Of a DNA stretch of 64,000 nt, positions 26,107-38,731 are shown piece by piece; the first letter of the stretch is position 1; every line of letters begins with the position of its first letter. This stretch comes from Paramecium sonneborni. Lineage: Eukaryota; Ciliophora; Oligohymenophorea; Peniculida; Parameciidae. A program made the position numbers and the translations under genes. The DNA lies in the NCBI GenBank assembly GCA_905182985.1, contig CAJJDN010000008.1, positions 547,190 to 611,189 of the forward strand, in the 5' to 3' direction. A model generated the notes under the pieces. That model worked only from the letters and a program-made list of their open reading frames with translations. It searched no databases and was not told the origin of the DNA.

Positions 26107-27335
26107 ATGAAATAGAAGGAAAATAATGAATTAGATGAACTTCTAATATTAACATAGAAATCAAAATTGTTAGTACCTTAATTTAAACGAGTCCAATAGT
26201 TATGTGATTTGTATCTTAATGAATTAAAAACTTTAGTTGTTAAAAATAAATGGCCAAATACTCATGCCCCAAATGTAATAAAATGCAATGTTCATTGGAT
26301 TGTTATAAAACTCATAGTGAAACATGCACATAGTCATTTTAAAAGGAACATGAAATATCTAAAATGAAAGGATTGAAGGCATCTTTTGAAGAGTAAATTG
26401 AAATGAAAAAAGCTCTAAATCAATTCTATGAGGAAGTAAATTAAAAATTTAATAAAGTCTAAAGATGAAAATATTGTTCCAATGAATGAGGAAGAAATAA
26501 ATGAAAGATGGGAAGAATTATAATAACTATGTGATTAAGGGAAATTAAATTTAGATTAATTGACATTAGCTGAATAATAAGAGTTTGCAAAATTTATTTA
26601 AGAAATGGTGATATAAGAACCTTGGGTTCCTTGGTGGGAAGTTAATGATGTAAGGATTAATTAAAATTATAGGGAGTATTTTCATTGTATGTAGAAGAAT
26701 AAGATTAGAACAAAAAGACAAATAAAGAAATTAATTAAAATCCTTACCTTGATTTTAGATCTACTCTAAAGTAAAAAATTTAGAGTGTTGTGCCATTTAA
26801 TAAATTATGCAAAGTCTAACATGAAGATTTAAGAAATCATCTATTTAATGTCATGTAATTTTATAGGTTATCTTAATATAGTGCTTCTATTTCAATTATT
26901 GCAAAAGTGTTAGATGGAGATATTATTGAATTAAATAGAGAATTTTATAACATGTTTACTATTCTCAGTTATACAATGGATGATAATACTTCTTTAATTG
27001 GAAATTTAGATTTATCCTATAAAAAGTTGAAAGAACATGCTCATAAAGTAGATAAAGGATTAATTCTACCTTATATTAATAGAGAAGACTTAATTAAAAT
27101 ATTCTCTAATAAATTTTTTGTTGTAGAAATCTTATTTCATGCTTATGATGCAATTCATTCCATTGAACATTAAGCATTAAATGAAGATAATAATGACTTT
27201 GTTGAAACCAAAAAGTTGATAAAAACATTAAATCTAAAAAAATAAAAATTGCTATTTTATATTTCTTATGCTTTATCAAAAAATCATGAATTCTATTAAC
27301 AAATAAGAACATAAATAAAAGAATTAAATGAGTGA
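26107..27335 (+). CDS. ZNHIT2-like HIT zinc-finger protein
   Basis: 385 residues after three introns (26211-26236, 26436-26457, 26650-26672). Removing the first joins CDFC to KYSCPKCNKMQCSLDCYKTH...C, a complete HIT finger (C-x2-C, C-x2-C, C-x3-C, H, C). A PWVPWW motif in the middle and the helical C-terminal half match ZNHIT2, which in other eukaryotes works with the R2TP chaperone complex and in U5 snRNP assembly. It is transcribed divergently from the WD gene with 11 bp between start codons. Confidence 0.85.
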
Positions 27336-27356
27336 ATATATAAAAAATTAATAAAA

Positions 27357-28266
27357 TCAACAATTGCTACTGATTTCAAATGTCTCTTTACTTTCATCAT
27401 CATCATCTGTTTAATCTTAAATTTTAAGTTCAATATGAGGGGAATTAAGACCAGCATCTTATCTCAAATTAATTTCCTCAAAATCACAATGATTAACTGT
27501 ATGAGTTCTAGGAACTTCAAGTTATTTTTCTATTCTATTTTAATTTAAAATCATAGATTAGGAAAGTTTTTATTTTTTTGAACTTTTTCTGGTAAATTAA
27601 TTGTTGAGTATAAATTACTAATATAATTAAGAAACAGGTCTAACATCAGATTACTTAATACAAAAATAATTTACTTAACTAAGCCAAATTAAAAATGGTA
27701 ACAATTAATCTAATTCTTTATCATTTTAATCCGAAATAAAATCTTTGATTAAAAATCCATTTTCTGTTTAAAACATAAATGACATTTAGGAATTCTAATA
27801 AATCAATTTTAATACATCTATTATAATTACGTCTTTCAAATTTCTTCCTAATTTATTCAGGTTTTTGGTAAGTCCTCCTTTAACTTAAGTACAACTTTCT
27901 CTATAAAGTCTTGTTTGAATCCTTCTTTATGGATCAATAATATCCATAACTGGATCTGCATACTCTTTTAAACTAGCTGTCCATAATACAATCTCAAAAT
28001 ATTCACTTAGGGATTCTAAAAAGGCTTCAACTCCTGGTCTAACTGTAACAAATACTTTGAATAATTAACTTTAAACGATTATCTAACATATTTTTTGATT
28101 ATTACATCAAGTAAAAAATCATAACCATTTTCTCCTTTAAATTAACTATGCACTAAAGTTTCATCTAAATCTAAAACACAGATTTTTCTAGTCTCATATT
28201 TAATTTTACTCAACTTACATGAGATTTGGGAGTATCAATTCCTAATTAATATTTTTCATTAGCCAT
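27357..28266 (-). CDS. SCP/NIF-type (FCP1-like) phosphatase
   Basis: 272 residues after removing four introns (28193-28218, 28083-28105, 27795-27815, 27654-27674). The HAD catalytic motif DLDETLVH places the nucleophile at Asp24 and the acid/base at Asp26. FVTVRPGVEAFL, EIVLWTAS and IIIDNSQMSFMFQTENG are the other family blocks. Relatives dephosphorylate phosphoserines, for example on the RNA polymerase II tail. The acidic C-terminus (TDDDDESKE) is extra. It converges on the ZNHIT2-like gene with 21 bp between stops. Confidence 0.9.
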
Positions 28267-28411
28267 AACATTTTTTTTTCGAAAGAAGTATATGCATGAA
28301 CACAATTATTCAAAAAATGATGGTTTTTTCTCCTTTTGTTCTTATTACTACTAATATATAATGTCATTATTATTCATCCTTAAAATATTTAAATAATGAA
28401 TTAAAATTAAA

Positions 28412-29105
28412 ATGAGGAAGGTAATCTTTTTATATTCAAAAATAGCTTAAAAAAAATGCACCATTACTCTATGCACAGGAAATGTAAAAATATTTTAATA
28501 ATCAAGAAAAATAAACTGAAGGAATTTATTTAAATTATGGGGGATAGATTTAATATTGACTCAGAACCTGTAGATTGTAATTACTTATTCTTATATATTA
28601 GTGCCTGAGTTATAAGGTCCACCACTTTAAATAGCAAAGGAAAAAGCTTTATTAGCCTATGAGAAATTAGGAAAAGCATGTGTTACAGAGGATACTTCAT
28701 TATGTTTTAATGCTCTTAATGGAATGCCTGGTCCTTATGTGTAAATAAATAGATTATAATTTTTTAATAGAAAATGGTTTTTGGAAGCGACAGGACCAGA
28801 GGGATTGAGTAAAATGTTAGATGGTTTTGAAGATAAGACAGGTTATGCTTAATGCATTTTATCATATATGGGACCAGAATTAAAAGAACCTTTATTATTT
28901 GTAGGATAAACTCCAGGAGTTATTGTAAGACCAAGAGGACCTAGAAATTTTGGATGGGATCCAATCTTTTAACCTGATGGATTTACTGAAACGTAATAAA
29001 CATCAATATTTAAGATATGCGGAAATGGATAAGGAAGTGAAGAATTAAATATCTCACAGACTTAAAGCTATTCAAAAATTTATTGATCATTTTCTAGTAG
29101 ATTGA
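28412..29105 (+). CDS. ITPA: Inosine triphosphate pyrophosphatase (ITPase/HAM1)
   Basis: 197 residues after four introns (28484-28506, 28577-28601, 28741-28770, 28993-29014). The first intron restores ITLCTGN at the active site; later blocks are DLPELQG, VTEDTSLCFNAL, GPYVKWFLE, RNFGWDPIF and ISHRLKA, all diagnostic. The enzyme hydrolyses ITP, dITP and XTP to monophosphates and keeps deaminated purines out of nucleic acids. Length equals the human enzyme. Splicing all four introns is required for the frame; the last recovers the C-terminal helix. Confidence 0.95.
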
Positions 29106-29144
29106 AAGGTATAAAACTATGTGTTTTATTGATAAAATGAAATT

Positions 29145-29635
29145 TCATTATTTATTTAGTAGATCTGTCATTTTGTATAATCTTCTAAAAGACTTTTAAC
29201 TTGATTTTGGCTTTTCTTCATTTGGATCAATCATCTTTATTTAAATTTATTTATTGAATTAAACTATCTTCTTTCCAGGACTAATTGTTGGTGAATAATC
29301 TGCATTTGTTAATTATATGGATTATCTTCTATTCTTTATATATATCGATGAGTAAATTGTTATTATCTGGTAAATCACTTTTTTTCCTATCGAAATATCT
29401 CTTTAATAAGTTCTTTTCTTTATAATTCAGTCCTAGAAGTGAATAGTTCTACTGGATGTTCATGATTAGTAATTTCATGAAAATTGAGAATATCTATAAC
29501 TTTAGGAGGATTATGGAATTAATTTGATAAGGGAGTTTGTATAATATCTGGTTGAAAATTATAATGTTTAGAGGATAGTCTAGATATGAGACTTTGCTTT
29601 TTGGTTTCTTATCTTAAGTATGCTTGAGAAATCAT
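29145..29635 (-). CDS. Short unknown gene with a broken frame
   Basis: Starting at ATG 29635 the frame reads MISQAYLRQETKKQSLISRL and continues for 86 codons to a TGA at 29375-29377 next to a run of seven As. Protein-like sequence goes on in more than one frame after it, for example RIEDNPYNQQMQIIHQQL and SPTISPGKKIVQFNK, the latter running to a TGA at 29145-29147. The likeliest explanation is an A-run length error, possibly with an unrecognised intron. No domain is seen. It lies tail to tail with the ITPase gene. Confidence 0.35.
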
Positions 29636-29755
29636 AAATTAATTAATAAAGAAGTGGTGAATAATGGATTAATGAAAATGAGATAAAAGGTAAATTTAGA
29701 CATAATAAATGATAGAGATTGAATTATGAGTAATAATTGTGATTTGATAAGAATT

Positions 29756-32700
29756 TCATTTTTCTGTAAGTTCTCTGTATCCTTTCCAATCATGTGGAGC
29801 TTTTCCTGTATTAGAATGGATTACTTCAAGAAGTGTATTAGATGGACCATCTTTATGATCAGGAATCATTTACTAAATAGTTAGAAAGTAATAGATACTA
29901 AAGTTTTGGAAAAAAGAGATTAGGCAAGTTCCCATTAACCTTTGATATAATATTGGAATGCATCTTGCCAAGTATTATAAAATTCCTAATAGAATAGATA
30001 TATAAGAATTTACTTTAGTATAAGGTTCTCTAGCAAGAATGATTTCTTCATCAGTGTTAAATTGATCTGCGACATTGATTTTTTCCTTAGATACATCCTT
30101 TTAAAGTTAATTTCTTTTAATCCTGTTAAGTACTCTAAATTGCTTTTATTCTTATTAATCCATTTTACTAATATCAAATTTATCATGTAACTCTTTGGTT
30201 TTAGCTAAGAGATTCTTAATTGACATATCTATGGTATGAATTTCTACTGGTTCAATACTACCTTTAACAGTAACTATATCAATAAGTCTTAATTATTTTT
30301 AACATTATTCAGTAAGATGTTATTTTAATATTCCACTTATAAGTATAATAGAACCAAACTATTTAGTAGCAGCCTCTAACCTTGATGCTAAATTAACATT
30401 AGGACTTAAATAAGATGCATCAATCTTAAAAGAAGAACCAATAGCACCTTCAATACCCCATCCCATATGTAATCCAAAACCCATTTTTACAGAATAATCT
30501 TTCATTCTTGCATTCAATCCAGCATGTTTCTTATACTTTTCTAATTTCTTAGAAATTGAAATTGCAGTTATTATTTTTAAAAATGATAACACAGCCATAT
30601 CACCTTTTTATTTAATTTGATGATCATTTCTAAGTATTAATTTGGATTAATTCTCAGGATCTGGATGATATTCCATTGGAAAATATTTCCAAACTAAAAG
30701 AAAGGCATCTCCAATATTTTTATTCGCAGATCCTCCATAACTATCAACTGTAGAATGAACTATTTCTGCAATCTCATTTACAAATACCATAACATCTTAT
30801 TAAAGTACTTCTGTTGCATCAGTAAAATTTCTAATATCACAAAATCCAAAAATAGCCATAATCTTTTTACCAGGTAACATTGGATCTACACTGCCTCCTT
30901 TTTTTATATTCTCAGCTATTATCTCAGATCCTGCTTCTCCAAACCCTACTGCTAATAATGCTCCAACTTTCATTATTAATCTTTACAGCATATAAGTTTC
31001 CATTTTCTTTTCAATATATTTCTATTTAATCATTTCATCATCTTCATCTTTTTCTAATTACTCCATTATTAAATCTTCTTATTCTTCAATGTATACTGCT
31101 TCTAAAGGATTTTAAGCTATCAATTCTATTTTCTCCATCATCCTTTCTATCGGTTCAATCACTAATTCATTTACATCCTTATTAAATAAAACTGCACTTG
31201 CTGCTAAAACTATACAAACAAAAATAGTCTAAAAAATTGACAAAATAGCATTTGTTTTATTATATTCAACTAAATCTGCTACTGAACACGTTACTAATAT
31301 ATCATTTGCATCCACTGAAGCATAATATTACCTATCTGATTATCTATATTCATCTAAAGTATTACTAGTTTCTTTAAACCAATCTTATTTTTTAGAATAA
31401 TTGAATATAACAAAATTAGAATCATTAAATTTTGGAGAATTCTCACTTACATTTTATCTTTAAACAAAAACAGCAAGAATTGGATAAATCTCTTCCTAAT
31501 GAAATCCTACATACTATTAAGTGAGACTCTCAACTATATTATAATTATTCTTAAACTATGCAATTCTAAAGATACCTGAATCATAAGAATTTATGGTTTC
31601 TTGATAAGTGTCTAGAGATAAAACTGGTATACTGATTAATATTGATACAATTATTGTTATAACTCTCCTCATTACTAAATCTGATAATTTGGTGCCAACA
31701 TTAGTTTCTTTCACGTTATCAGTACTCATCAAAGATATTTAACTTGACTTTTATTATTCATTTATTGTAACTTAGAAATTATTTTATTATTGATTTTATG
31801 AAGCAGACATTTATGAAGCTACTATCTAATTATTTTATGGTATTTGTTATTATTGAATTTATCCAATGTAAGGTTATTTAGATTCATTCATTAATTTTTG
31901 TTGTTGTTCATAAAGATCTTATCCATCATCATTAGATTTAAAATGTTACCTACCTGATGGTGGTGGAGATGGATAGGAATAGTTTTTCTAAATTAATTAT
32001 TGTTGTTAATTGATATTGCCATTAATTTATTACTATTATTACTATTTTAAAATTTCTTCATTTGCTAATTTATTTTAATTTAGAATCTATTAAAGTATAA
32101 TTTTTTTTTATTAATCTTTTTCATATTGTTATCTTGCATGTTTATATAATTTAACCAATCTTACTAAACGAATTATACGAATCACTCTTGCTGCTTTTCT
32201 AGCTACTCTCGAAGCCCTTCCTAATGCTTTAATTGTTGTAGCATTTCCTATGTCACCTTCTTCCCCATACCATAAATCTGTTATCCACCCAATATCTAAA
32301 ATCATTGTTGCAGTCGAAATTACATCCAAAAAAAAGTAAAACTAATATAAACTATAGGAACTAACTACATACATTCAAAATATAGTTTGGATTTATTATA
32401 GATGTCAATATTATTTCAAGTGAGAAAAAAGACATACTTATTATAGTTAGAATAAAAAAGATGTCATCTTCTGTTTTATCTACAGATAAGATTCTTATAT
32501 CATCTCCAAATAAAGCATAAAGAGTCACTATAGCCATAATTATTGAGAATGTCCATCCTTCAATTAATTGAGCAATCATTTTCTAATATGCAGGTGTTTA
32601 TTTTATGTTTTGTAATCTCGATAGTCTAGCCATTATTGTGCTATTCAATATCCGAGGAGGTTTTTTTCTTTACTCTTCATTTCCGCTCTAATTAATCCCA

Positions 32701-32894
32701 AATTTTGGGCTTTTTGAACTTTTTGCACTCTTTCCACTAAGTTGGCTTCTATTAGATCTCAAATCATTCAGATCAGCAACACTTGAAGGACTTCTCACTT
32801 TACGAACTTTGCCATCATTTTCTATCTCTTCATCTCGACTTGCATCCTTCTTTACTAGAGGGTTACCTTTCTGTTTATCATTCAACTTTTACAT
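29756..32894 (-). CDS. Membrane adenylyl cyclase with voltage-sensor-like N-terminus
   Basis: 1,017 residues after three introns (32342-32372, 29986-30013, 29873-29898). Residues about 105-245 hold four hydrophobic helices, the last an S4-like series of arginines and lysines (RASRVARKAARVIRIIRL). A Q-rich linker, a helix near 400, a loop of about 115 residues with NVS and NYS sites, and a helix near 540 follow. The class III cyclase domain has metal sites FCDIRNF and KNIGDAF and the block IDASYLSPNVNLASRLE; the Lys and Asp fit ATP as substrate. A TPR-like tail closes it. No GYG pore was found after S4. Confidence 0.88.
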
Positions 32895-33471
32895 TAAATT
32901 ATTAAATTTACTAAAACATCATGTATATTTTGAATATGAAAGAAATTGATTCAATTTCAATCTAACATGAATATTATCTAGGTTTTCTTATTTTAACTAT
33001 TGTTCAGTTTTTGGTTATTGACAACTTTTCAAATTAGGATTCTAAACTTTAATTCTTATTACATCAAGATTTAATTAATTTTTATATGAATTCATAATAA
33101 ACTACTTGTTTTCTACATTCATCCCTACTTTAATATTTTTGTTTAGATTGTCATCTTCCACTTTGTGAAACTTGTTTACTTTCATAACATTATCAACACA
33201 CTCTAACTTATCATGTACCTATACAAGATTAGAAATTAAAAATTTTAAATGATAAACACATCAAATAACTCTAAAGATAAGAACAAGAAGTGGAGGTCTT
33301 ATAAAAAATTATTAAATTTTAAATTCATGTAACAAAAACAATAATTTTAAGGAAAAACAGAACCTTTATCATATTATCAATAAACCACTTAGTTTAAATC
33401 ATTATTTATAAATTTAAAATCAAATATTGAATTCTGACCATCAGACTATAGTTTTCAATTTTTTAGAAAAA
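32895..33471. other. Intergenic, 0.58 kb
   Basis: Upstream of the divergent cyclase and LRR-like genes. AT-rich, with TGA codons in all frames I followed. Presumably carries both promoters; no specific motif identified. Confidence 0.45.
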
Positions 33472-34047
33472 ATGATTATTCGAAATTAAGAAATTGATGA
33501 TCAACACTAAGAACTATATTTGAATGCAACCGAATACAAATTGAACTAAAACTTGTGGTAAAAACTATGCTTGTAATTATCATTTTCAAAGCATCTCAAA
33601 ATACTTTCAATAAATTTTTGTAGCTCTAATTTGAACACCATTCTATTAAAAGAATTAATTGAATCACTTTTAAATCTAGAAAATTTATAATATTTTGAAT
33701 TAGATATGAAAAAGTATTTTAATTTTTATCTCTAATTTAGTACTTCTTTGGATGATAATTCGATTGAGGTTATTTTTGGAGTTATGAAAATTAAGAATTT
33801 ACTAAAGTTTTTAGCAAATGTTACTTAATGCACTATATCTGTAGATACATTGCATCTATTCTGGAATATTTATAAAGCTAAAATAAGAGAAACTTTTCAT
33901 TATTTCTATATTTATCATCATTTTTGTAAGAATATGTAATAATTTCAAATAGATTCTTTTGGACATGATTCATATTTTTGCGAAGAGATAATAATGAGTA
34001 AACCCTCAATTTATCTGGGTTAATGTTCAGAATCAACTATTGCTTGA
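33472..34047 (+). CDS. Possible leucine-rich-repeat protein
   Basis: A 191-codon frame without introns. Leucine/isoleucine spacing such as LKILSINFCSSNLNTILL, then LIESLLNLENLQYFEL and LLKFLANVTQCTISV, resembles the irregular LRR arrays that ciliates carry in large families. The length is above the usual chance range here but the motif match is loose, and the N-terminus may need another exon. Function cannot be stated. Confidence 0.45.
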
Positions 34048-34145
34048 TTAATTAATTAATATAAATAATTTTAATTAGGGTTTAATTTAACAAAAATAAC
34101 TATTTTAACTAAATTTTTAATATAAATGAAATTTATATAAAATTA

Positions 34146-34811
34146 ATGAAAAAAAGCCAAGTGATAAGGCCTAACTCCAATTACAAAAATGAAATTAAGA
34201 ATAATCAAATCTACATACCAAAGGTCTAAAGCATGATAAATTCTGAAAAGATAATGTAAAATTTACTTAGGACGCCTTCTAATAATCCATTACAAAAAAA
34301 TCAATCTAACTAAATTTTGAGTCCTACTAAAAATAACTTTATATAAAGTCCTATTAAGAATTAAAAGAATGGTTAACAATTGAATCACTCTAATAGTTAA
34401 ATTAATTATGTCATAATGAATTCAAATAGGTATCACAATCCTTCACTAAAATCATATTTATCAAGTAGTTTTTAAAAGATGCCAACTAAAAGTGGGTAAA
34501 AAGGAAATTAAATTATAACAAAAGTGATGAATTTATCATCAATCACTAAATATGATTAAAATTCTATCCCATTACATAAACTAATTTCTAAATTAAAAAA
34601 TTAGAGTAAAGAAAAAAGATCTATATCATAATTGCCTACAATGTCAACAGAGAGAATAATTTAAGAATCAGAGAATTAACAACAAAAAAGGAAAAAATCA
34701 GTTCGATTTCATGATAAAGTAGAGTATCTTATTATAGAATGTTCATAAGGAAAAGAAGAATATAAATATAAATTCTTTGAGCCACTTGATCAGGAGACTA
34801 TAAGCATGTGA
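34146..34811 (+). CDS. Unknown protein with a PP1-docking-like motif
   Basis: 221 residues, intron-free. The first 170 are low-complexity N, S, Q, K and P with repeated SP sites (LSPTK, QSPIK). Near the C-terminus it reads RKKSVRFHDKVEYLIIE, containing KSVRF, which fits the RVxF consensus by which regulators bind protein phosphatase 1. The disordered body plus one conserved docking motif suggests a PP1-targeting subunit; this is inference. The start is the first ATG of an otherwise open frame. Confidence 0.6.
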
Positions 34812-34989
34812 AATTTTCTAATTTTATATGTATCTAATTAATTTGTCTATATAAATATTAAATTGATTAATTAATTTTAATTAAACTCAAAATAATATAA
34901 GTAGTTTTGATATTATTTAAATGTTTGTATGGAAATGTTTTGGATTCAATTAATGAAGCATATTCAATAAATAATAATCTAATTAGATA

Positions 34990-35604
34990 ATGGATAAAAA
35001 CAATCCTAACATAAAAGAATATATATTATCCTAATTAGGAGAAGATCCAACTGAAGAAGCAATAAAATAAGTAGCTGAAAAAACCTAAGTATTGCCTATA
35101 TTGATAAAATAATGGTTACATTTTTACAAAAGGAATAATCAATAATCAAATGGTTTTGAAGTATCATCACAAAAACTAGAAAGTGTGCCAAAATTTAATG
35201 GAAAATTTGAGTAATTTTATGAAGTTGAAGATCCAAATTATGAACTTAAACAGAAAAAATAATTTTAATCAGATAATCATTAGAAATATGTGTCTTAGGA
35301 AGATAAAACAATAGAAAAGTAATTAAAAGAAGTAGAAAAAGAAATAAAAAAGAGAAAAAAATTACTAAAAACAGATAAAAAATAAACAGATTCTTATTTT
35401 AATGAACTTTATATATCAGATGATATAAATTATGAGTAAAAAATGAATGAAAAATAGTAATATAACTTAAAAGAATAATATATTAATGTGCCAATCTATT
35501 ATATGATTAAATTAGAAGAGAGTTTGATGGAACAAGCAATTAATATTCATTAAAAAATAGTAAAGATAATTGAAGCAAAATATGATTATCTTAATTTATT
35601 ATGA
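34990..35604 (+). CDS. Unknown 204-residue protein
   Basis: Single open frame with coding-like composition, beginning MDKNNPNIKEYILSQLGEDP. The segment EEAIKQVAEKTQVLPILIKQW could form two helices of a homeodomain-like fold, but that is weak. A strongly basic helix (KEVEKEIKKRKKLLKTDKK) follows. No membrane segment. Its neighbour upstream runs the same way with 178 bp between them. Confidence 0.55.
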
Positions 35605-35622
35605 GTTTTTAATAATTATAAA

Positions 35623-38600
35623 ATGAATTTAGAAAATGATAAATAAAAAATGAAAAAACAACTTCTTAGTTCTGATTCAAACCTACTTTTTTACAATAAT
35701 TAATGTCTAACTGTAAATTAGTTTGTTTCTCAATAAATGGTAAATTAGGAGAATCATTTCAGGAATTAAATAAAAGATATAACAGATATAGTATTTCAGA
35801 ATTTAATCTTAAGTTGAGAAACTAATAAAGTTTGAAAAAGACAAAGGAATTGAAGTAAAAAGATGATAAGAATTAAATAGTAGAATAAGATTTTTGCAAT
35901 ATAGAGTAAAATAGATCCTAATTTATATAGACTCTGTCTAGACTAATCTTATGATTAAATTAGAATTATTAAGATCATTTCCATCAACCATAATTAGAAG
36001 AAAAGGATTAGAATCAGTGCTAAATGTACTTCAATTAAAAATTATCGAGTAATAATATATTAATGAACACAAAGAATATAAATCTATAATTTGAAAGATA
36101 ATCAATTAGATGATCTTTTAGCTTAAGAACTCTTTAAAACCATGTAAAAAAATAATGCTCTAAAATTATAATGAATCAAAAAATCAAATTGTTAATATTT
36201 CATAAACTTTCATTAAATAAATGATTGAAACTAAAGGATTCTTTAGGATAATTGAACACATGAGTATAAAAAGATCCTCACTATATCTTCATTTGAATTT
36301 AATCAAAGGAAGCGAAGGTGCTGAACTTTTTAGAAAATTAGTTGATAATAAGAATATGTAGATTTGTCTAATAATTTATTAAGATGTGGTGGATGAAATT
36401 TAACTTTTATTCTTAAATAATTCTTTGAAATAAATAAAGATATGATTCATTAAGATTTATTTGCAAATTAATTCAGTTTAGCTGATACTTAATCATTTTC
36501 ATAGGATATACAACAAAAATTATGAAAAATTTAAATTTGACATGATTAAAGGAATAAATAAAAGAATTGATGTAGATTCACAAAATTTACAATTTGATAA
36601 GATAAGAAATGCATCAGATGAGCTGATATATATACATTTGGATTTTGAAGGATATGAAGCAATATTTTTAGAGAAGCCAGATGAAAATGGTAGAATGGTA
36701 GAGATTGGTATTTTTTTTATAAACTGAATGGTACCAATAGGCGAATGAGATTATTTTTACACCAGAAATTAGTTGTAAATAGCAGAACCAATAAAAATAC
36801 ACATTGAAAAATAAAAAACAGCTGATTAAGTTCTAGATGTATTATTAGATGAAACAAATCAATAAATTGTAAATAAAGTAATACCATAATATAGGATTGG
36901 GATCTGGATAACAATTTCAAACCAAGAACTAGTGATCCTATTTATGTTCCAGTTAAGTTGAAGAGATTGAAGCGAGCATGATCATTTCTTATATCTATAT
37001 GGAAATATAAATTTGATACTGAAGAATTGCTTGGTAAATGTTTTGAGAGAGATTGAAATTGAATAAGAAATCAGTTTTAGGATTTCGTAAGATTTTAGCC
37101 ATTATAGGCAATATATTAATTAAATTAGCAATTATTATCTAAGATAGTTATTCTAATAAATTGTAGCTTAAAATTGATGCTATAAATAGAACATTAATTA
37201 GGGTTAATAATATCATAAAAAATAATATTACTTGATTAAATAAAATATATTTCATAAAAAGTACGCTCTATTTATCTAGTCATCCGTTTATTCCTATCAA
37301 ATTAGAAGTACTAATTATTAACATATATTTAGAATTTTTTGTTAATGAATAAATCAAAAAAAAAAGTTTTGATCTTTTTTAAAAGCAAAAATTAGTTCTG
37401 CAGAATGCAATAACTAAATTCATTAAGAAAGTAGAAGAATATGAATAAATCTTTGCAATCTTATAAATCAATAAGAGAGACTTATAAATATTACTGAATC
37501 ATAAATCCAAGTGGTGATGTGTTCTCTATAAATTAAAATCCCTTTTAAGAATTTTTGAATTAATGTTAATAAATAGATTAGCACAAATAAAACTATTTAA
37601 AATTTATAGCTAGTTGTTGTGCATCATAATCTGATTGGAAAGGTTACTATTGTATCCAGAGAGATATCTAGTTGGATATTAGATGATGGAATTTTAGTGT
37701 GATTAACTGAAGATATATATAACAGATATTAGACTGGTTCTTCATCATATGATTAGTCTACTTGTATGATATTAGTTTATTGTTTACCATATATGTCTTA
37801 ATTTGATTCTCATTAAAAAGAAGAATGGAGAAACAGATATTTTATAGATTAATGTGATGTTGTATGTGAAAAATACAAATAAGCAATTGATTATGTTTAT
37901 ACAAATAATTCATAAAAAAAAGTCAAACCAGGAGAAGCGCTATTTATGTTTTTGGATGAATACAAAGATATATGCAATAATATTAATCTTTACAATGATA
38001 ATTTCGTTGAAAGAGAAATTAATTTAACATTTTGTTTATCTATATTTCTAGGTTGAAAAATGAGTAAGTGATAGATTATTTTAGATGTAATGGATATAAT
38101 TTATGAAAAGCCTTAAAAATTAAATACTCTCCAATAGGAATTGGAAGGTAAAAAGATAATTGCTTTTTAATATTTTTTAATTAGAAAGAGTGGACTTATG
38201 AATAAAGGTTTTCTCAACCAGTTGACTATAGATTGAAAGCCTGATGATTCATTTAATTCATATTTCAGTTGATGAAGAAACTAAAAAGAACTGGAAAATA
38301 GCAAGAGTTTGAATGTTCGTTGTAATTGAAGAAGATGATTAATGATATTATATAGTTATATTTAAGTGAATAGAGTTACAACTAACTGATGTGATGATGA
38401 ATTAAATAATATAAATTCAAGATTTAGTGACAATATTGTTAATGGTTAATTTTCAAGAGTTCTTGGTTAACTTAGGCTAAATAAAATAGATAGAGATTCC
38501 TTTTTATTATAAGAATTAGTTCAAAATAAAGGAAAACTTTATTAATCCTAATAGCAAGTATTTCGATCAAATTGCTTAAAAGTAATTCATAACATTTAAA

Positions 38601-38731
38601 AGACTCTTATCAGAAGACAATAAAGGATTGAAAAGGAAATGGGATAAACAATGTAAGATGTTATTTATATGGGTTATCGTGAAATACTTCTAAATGAAAG
38701 ATAAAAAAACTATCAATCCCAACTAAGATGA
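35623..38731 (+). pseudogene. USP-family ubiquitin hydrolase-like gene, heavily frameshifted
   Basis: Protein-like segments switch frame many times and carry internal TGAs. Pieces resemble a USP core: YQDVVDEIQLLF at about 36380 corresponds to the QQDxxEF box; ASQSDWKGYYC near 37630 to the GHY histidine box (His replaced); SSWILDDGIL and STCMILVYC to the C-terminal core. A catalytic-Cys box was not found. The 3' end is better preserved: from about 38390 a clean frame runs RFSDNIVNGQFSRVLGQLRL to a TGA at 38729-38731. Some breaks may be introns I could not place; an intron around 38053-38085 looks real. Decay is the favoured reading. Confidence 0.4.

Noticed and set aside
27106..27363. Hydrophobic minus-strand ORF over the ZNHIT2-like 3' end
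   Set aside because: Antisense shadow; hydrophobic composition is the usual complement of A-rich coding DNA.
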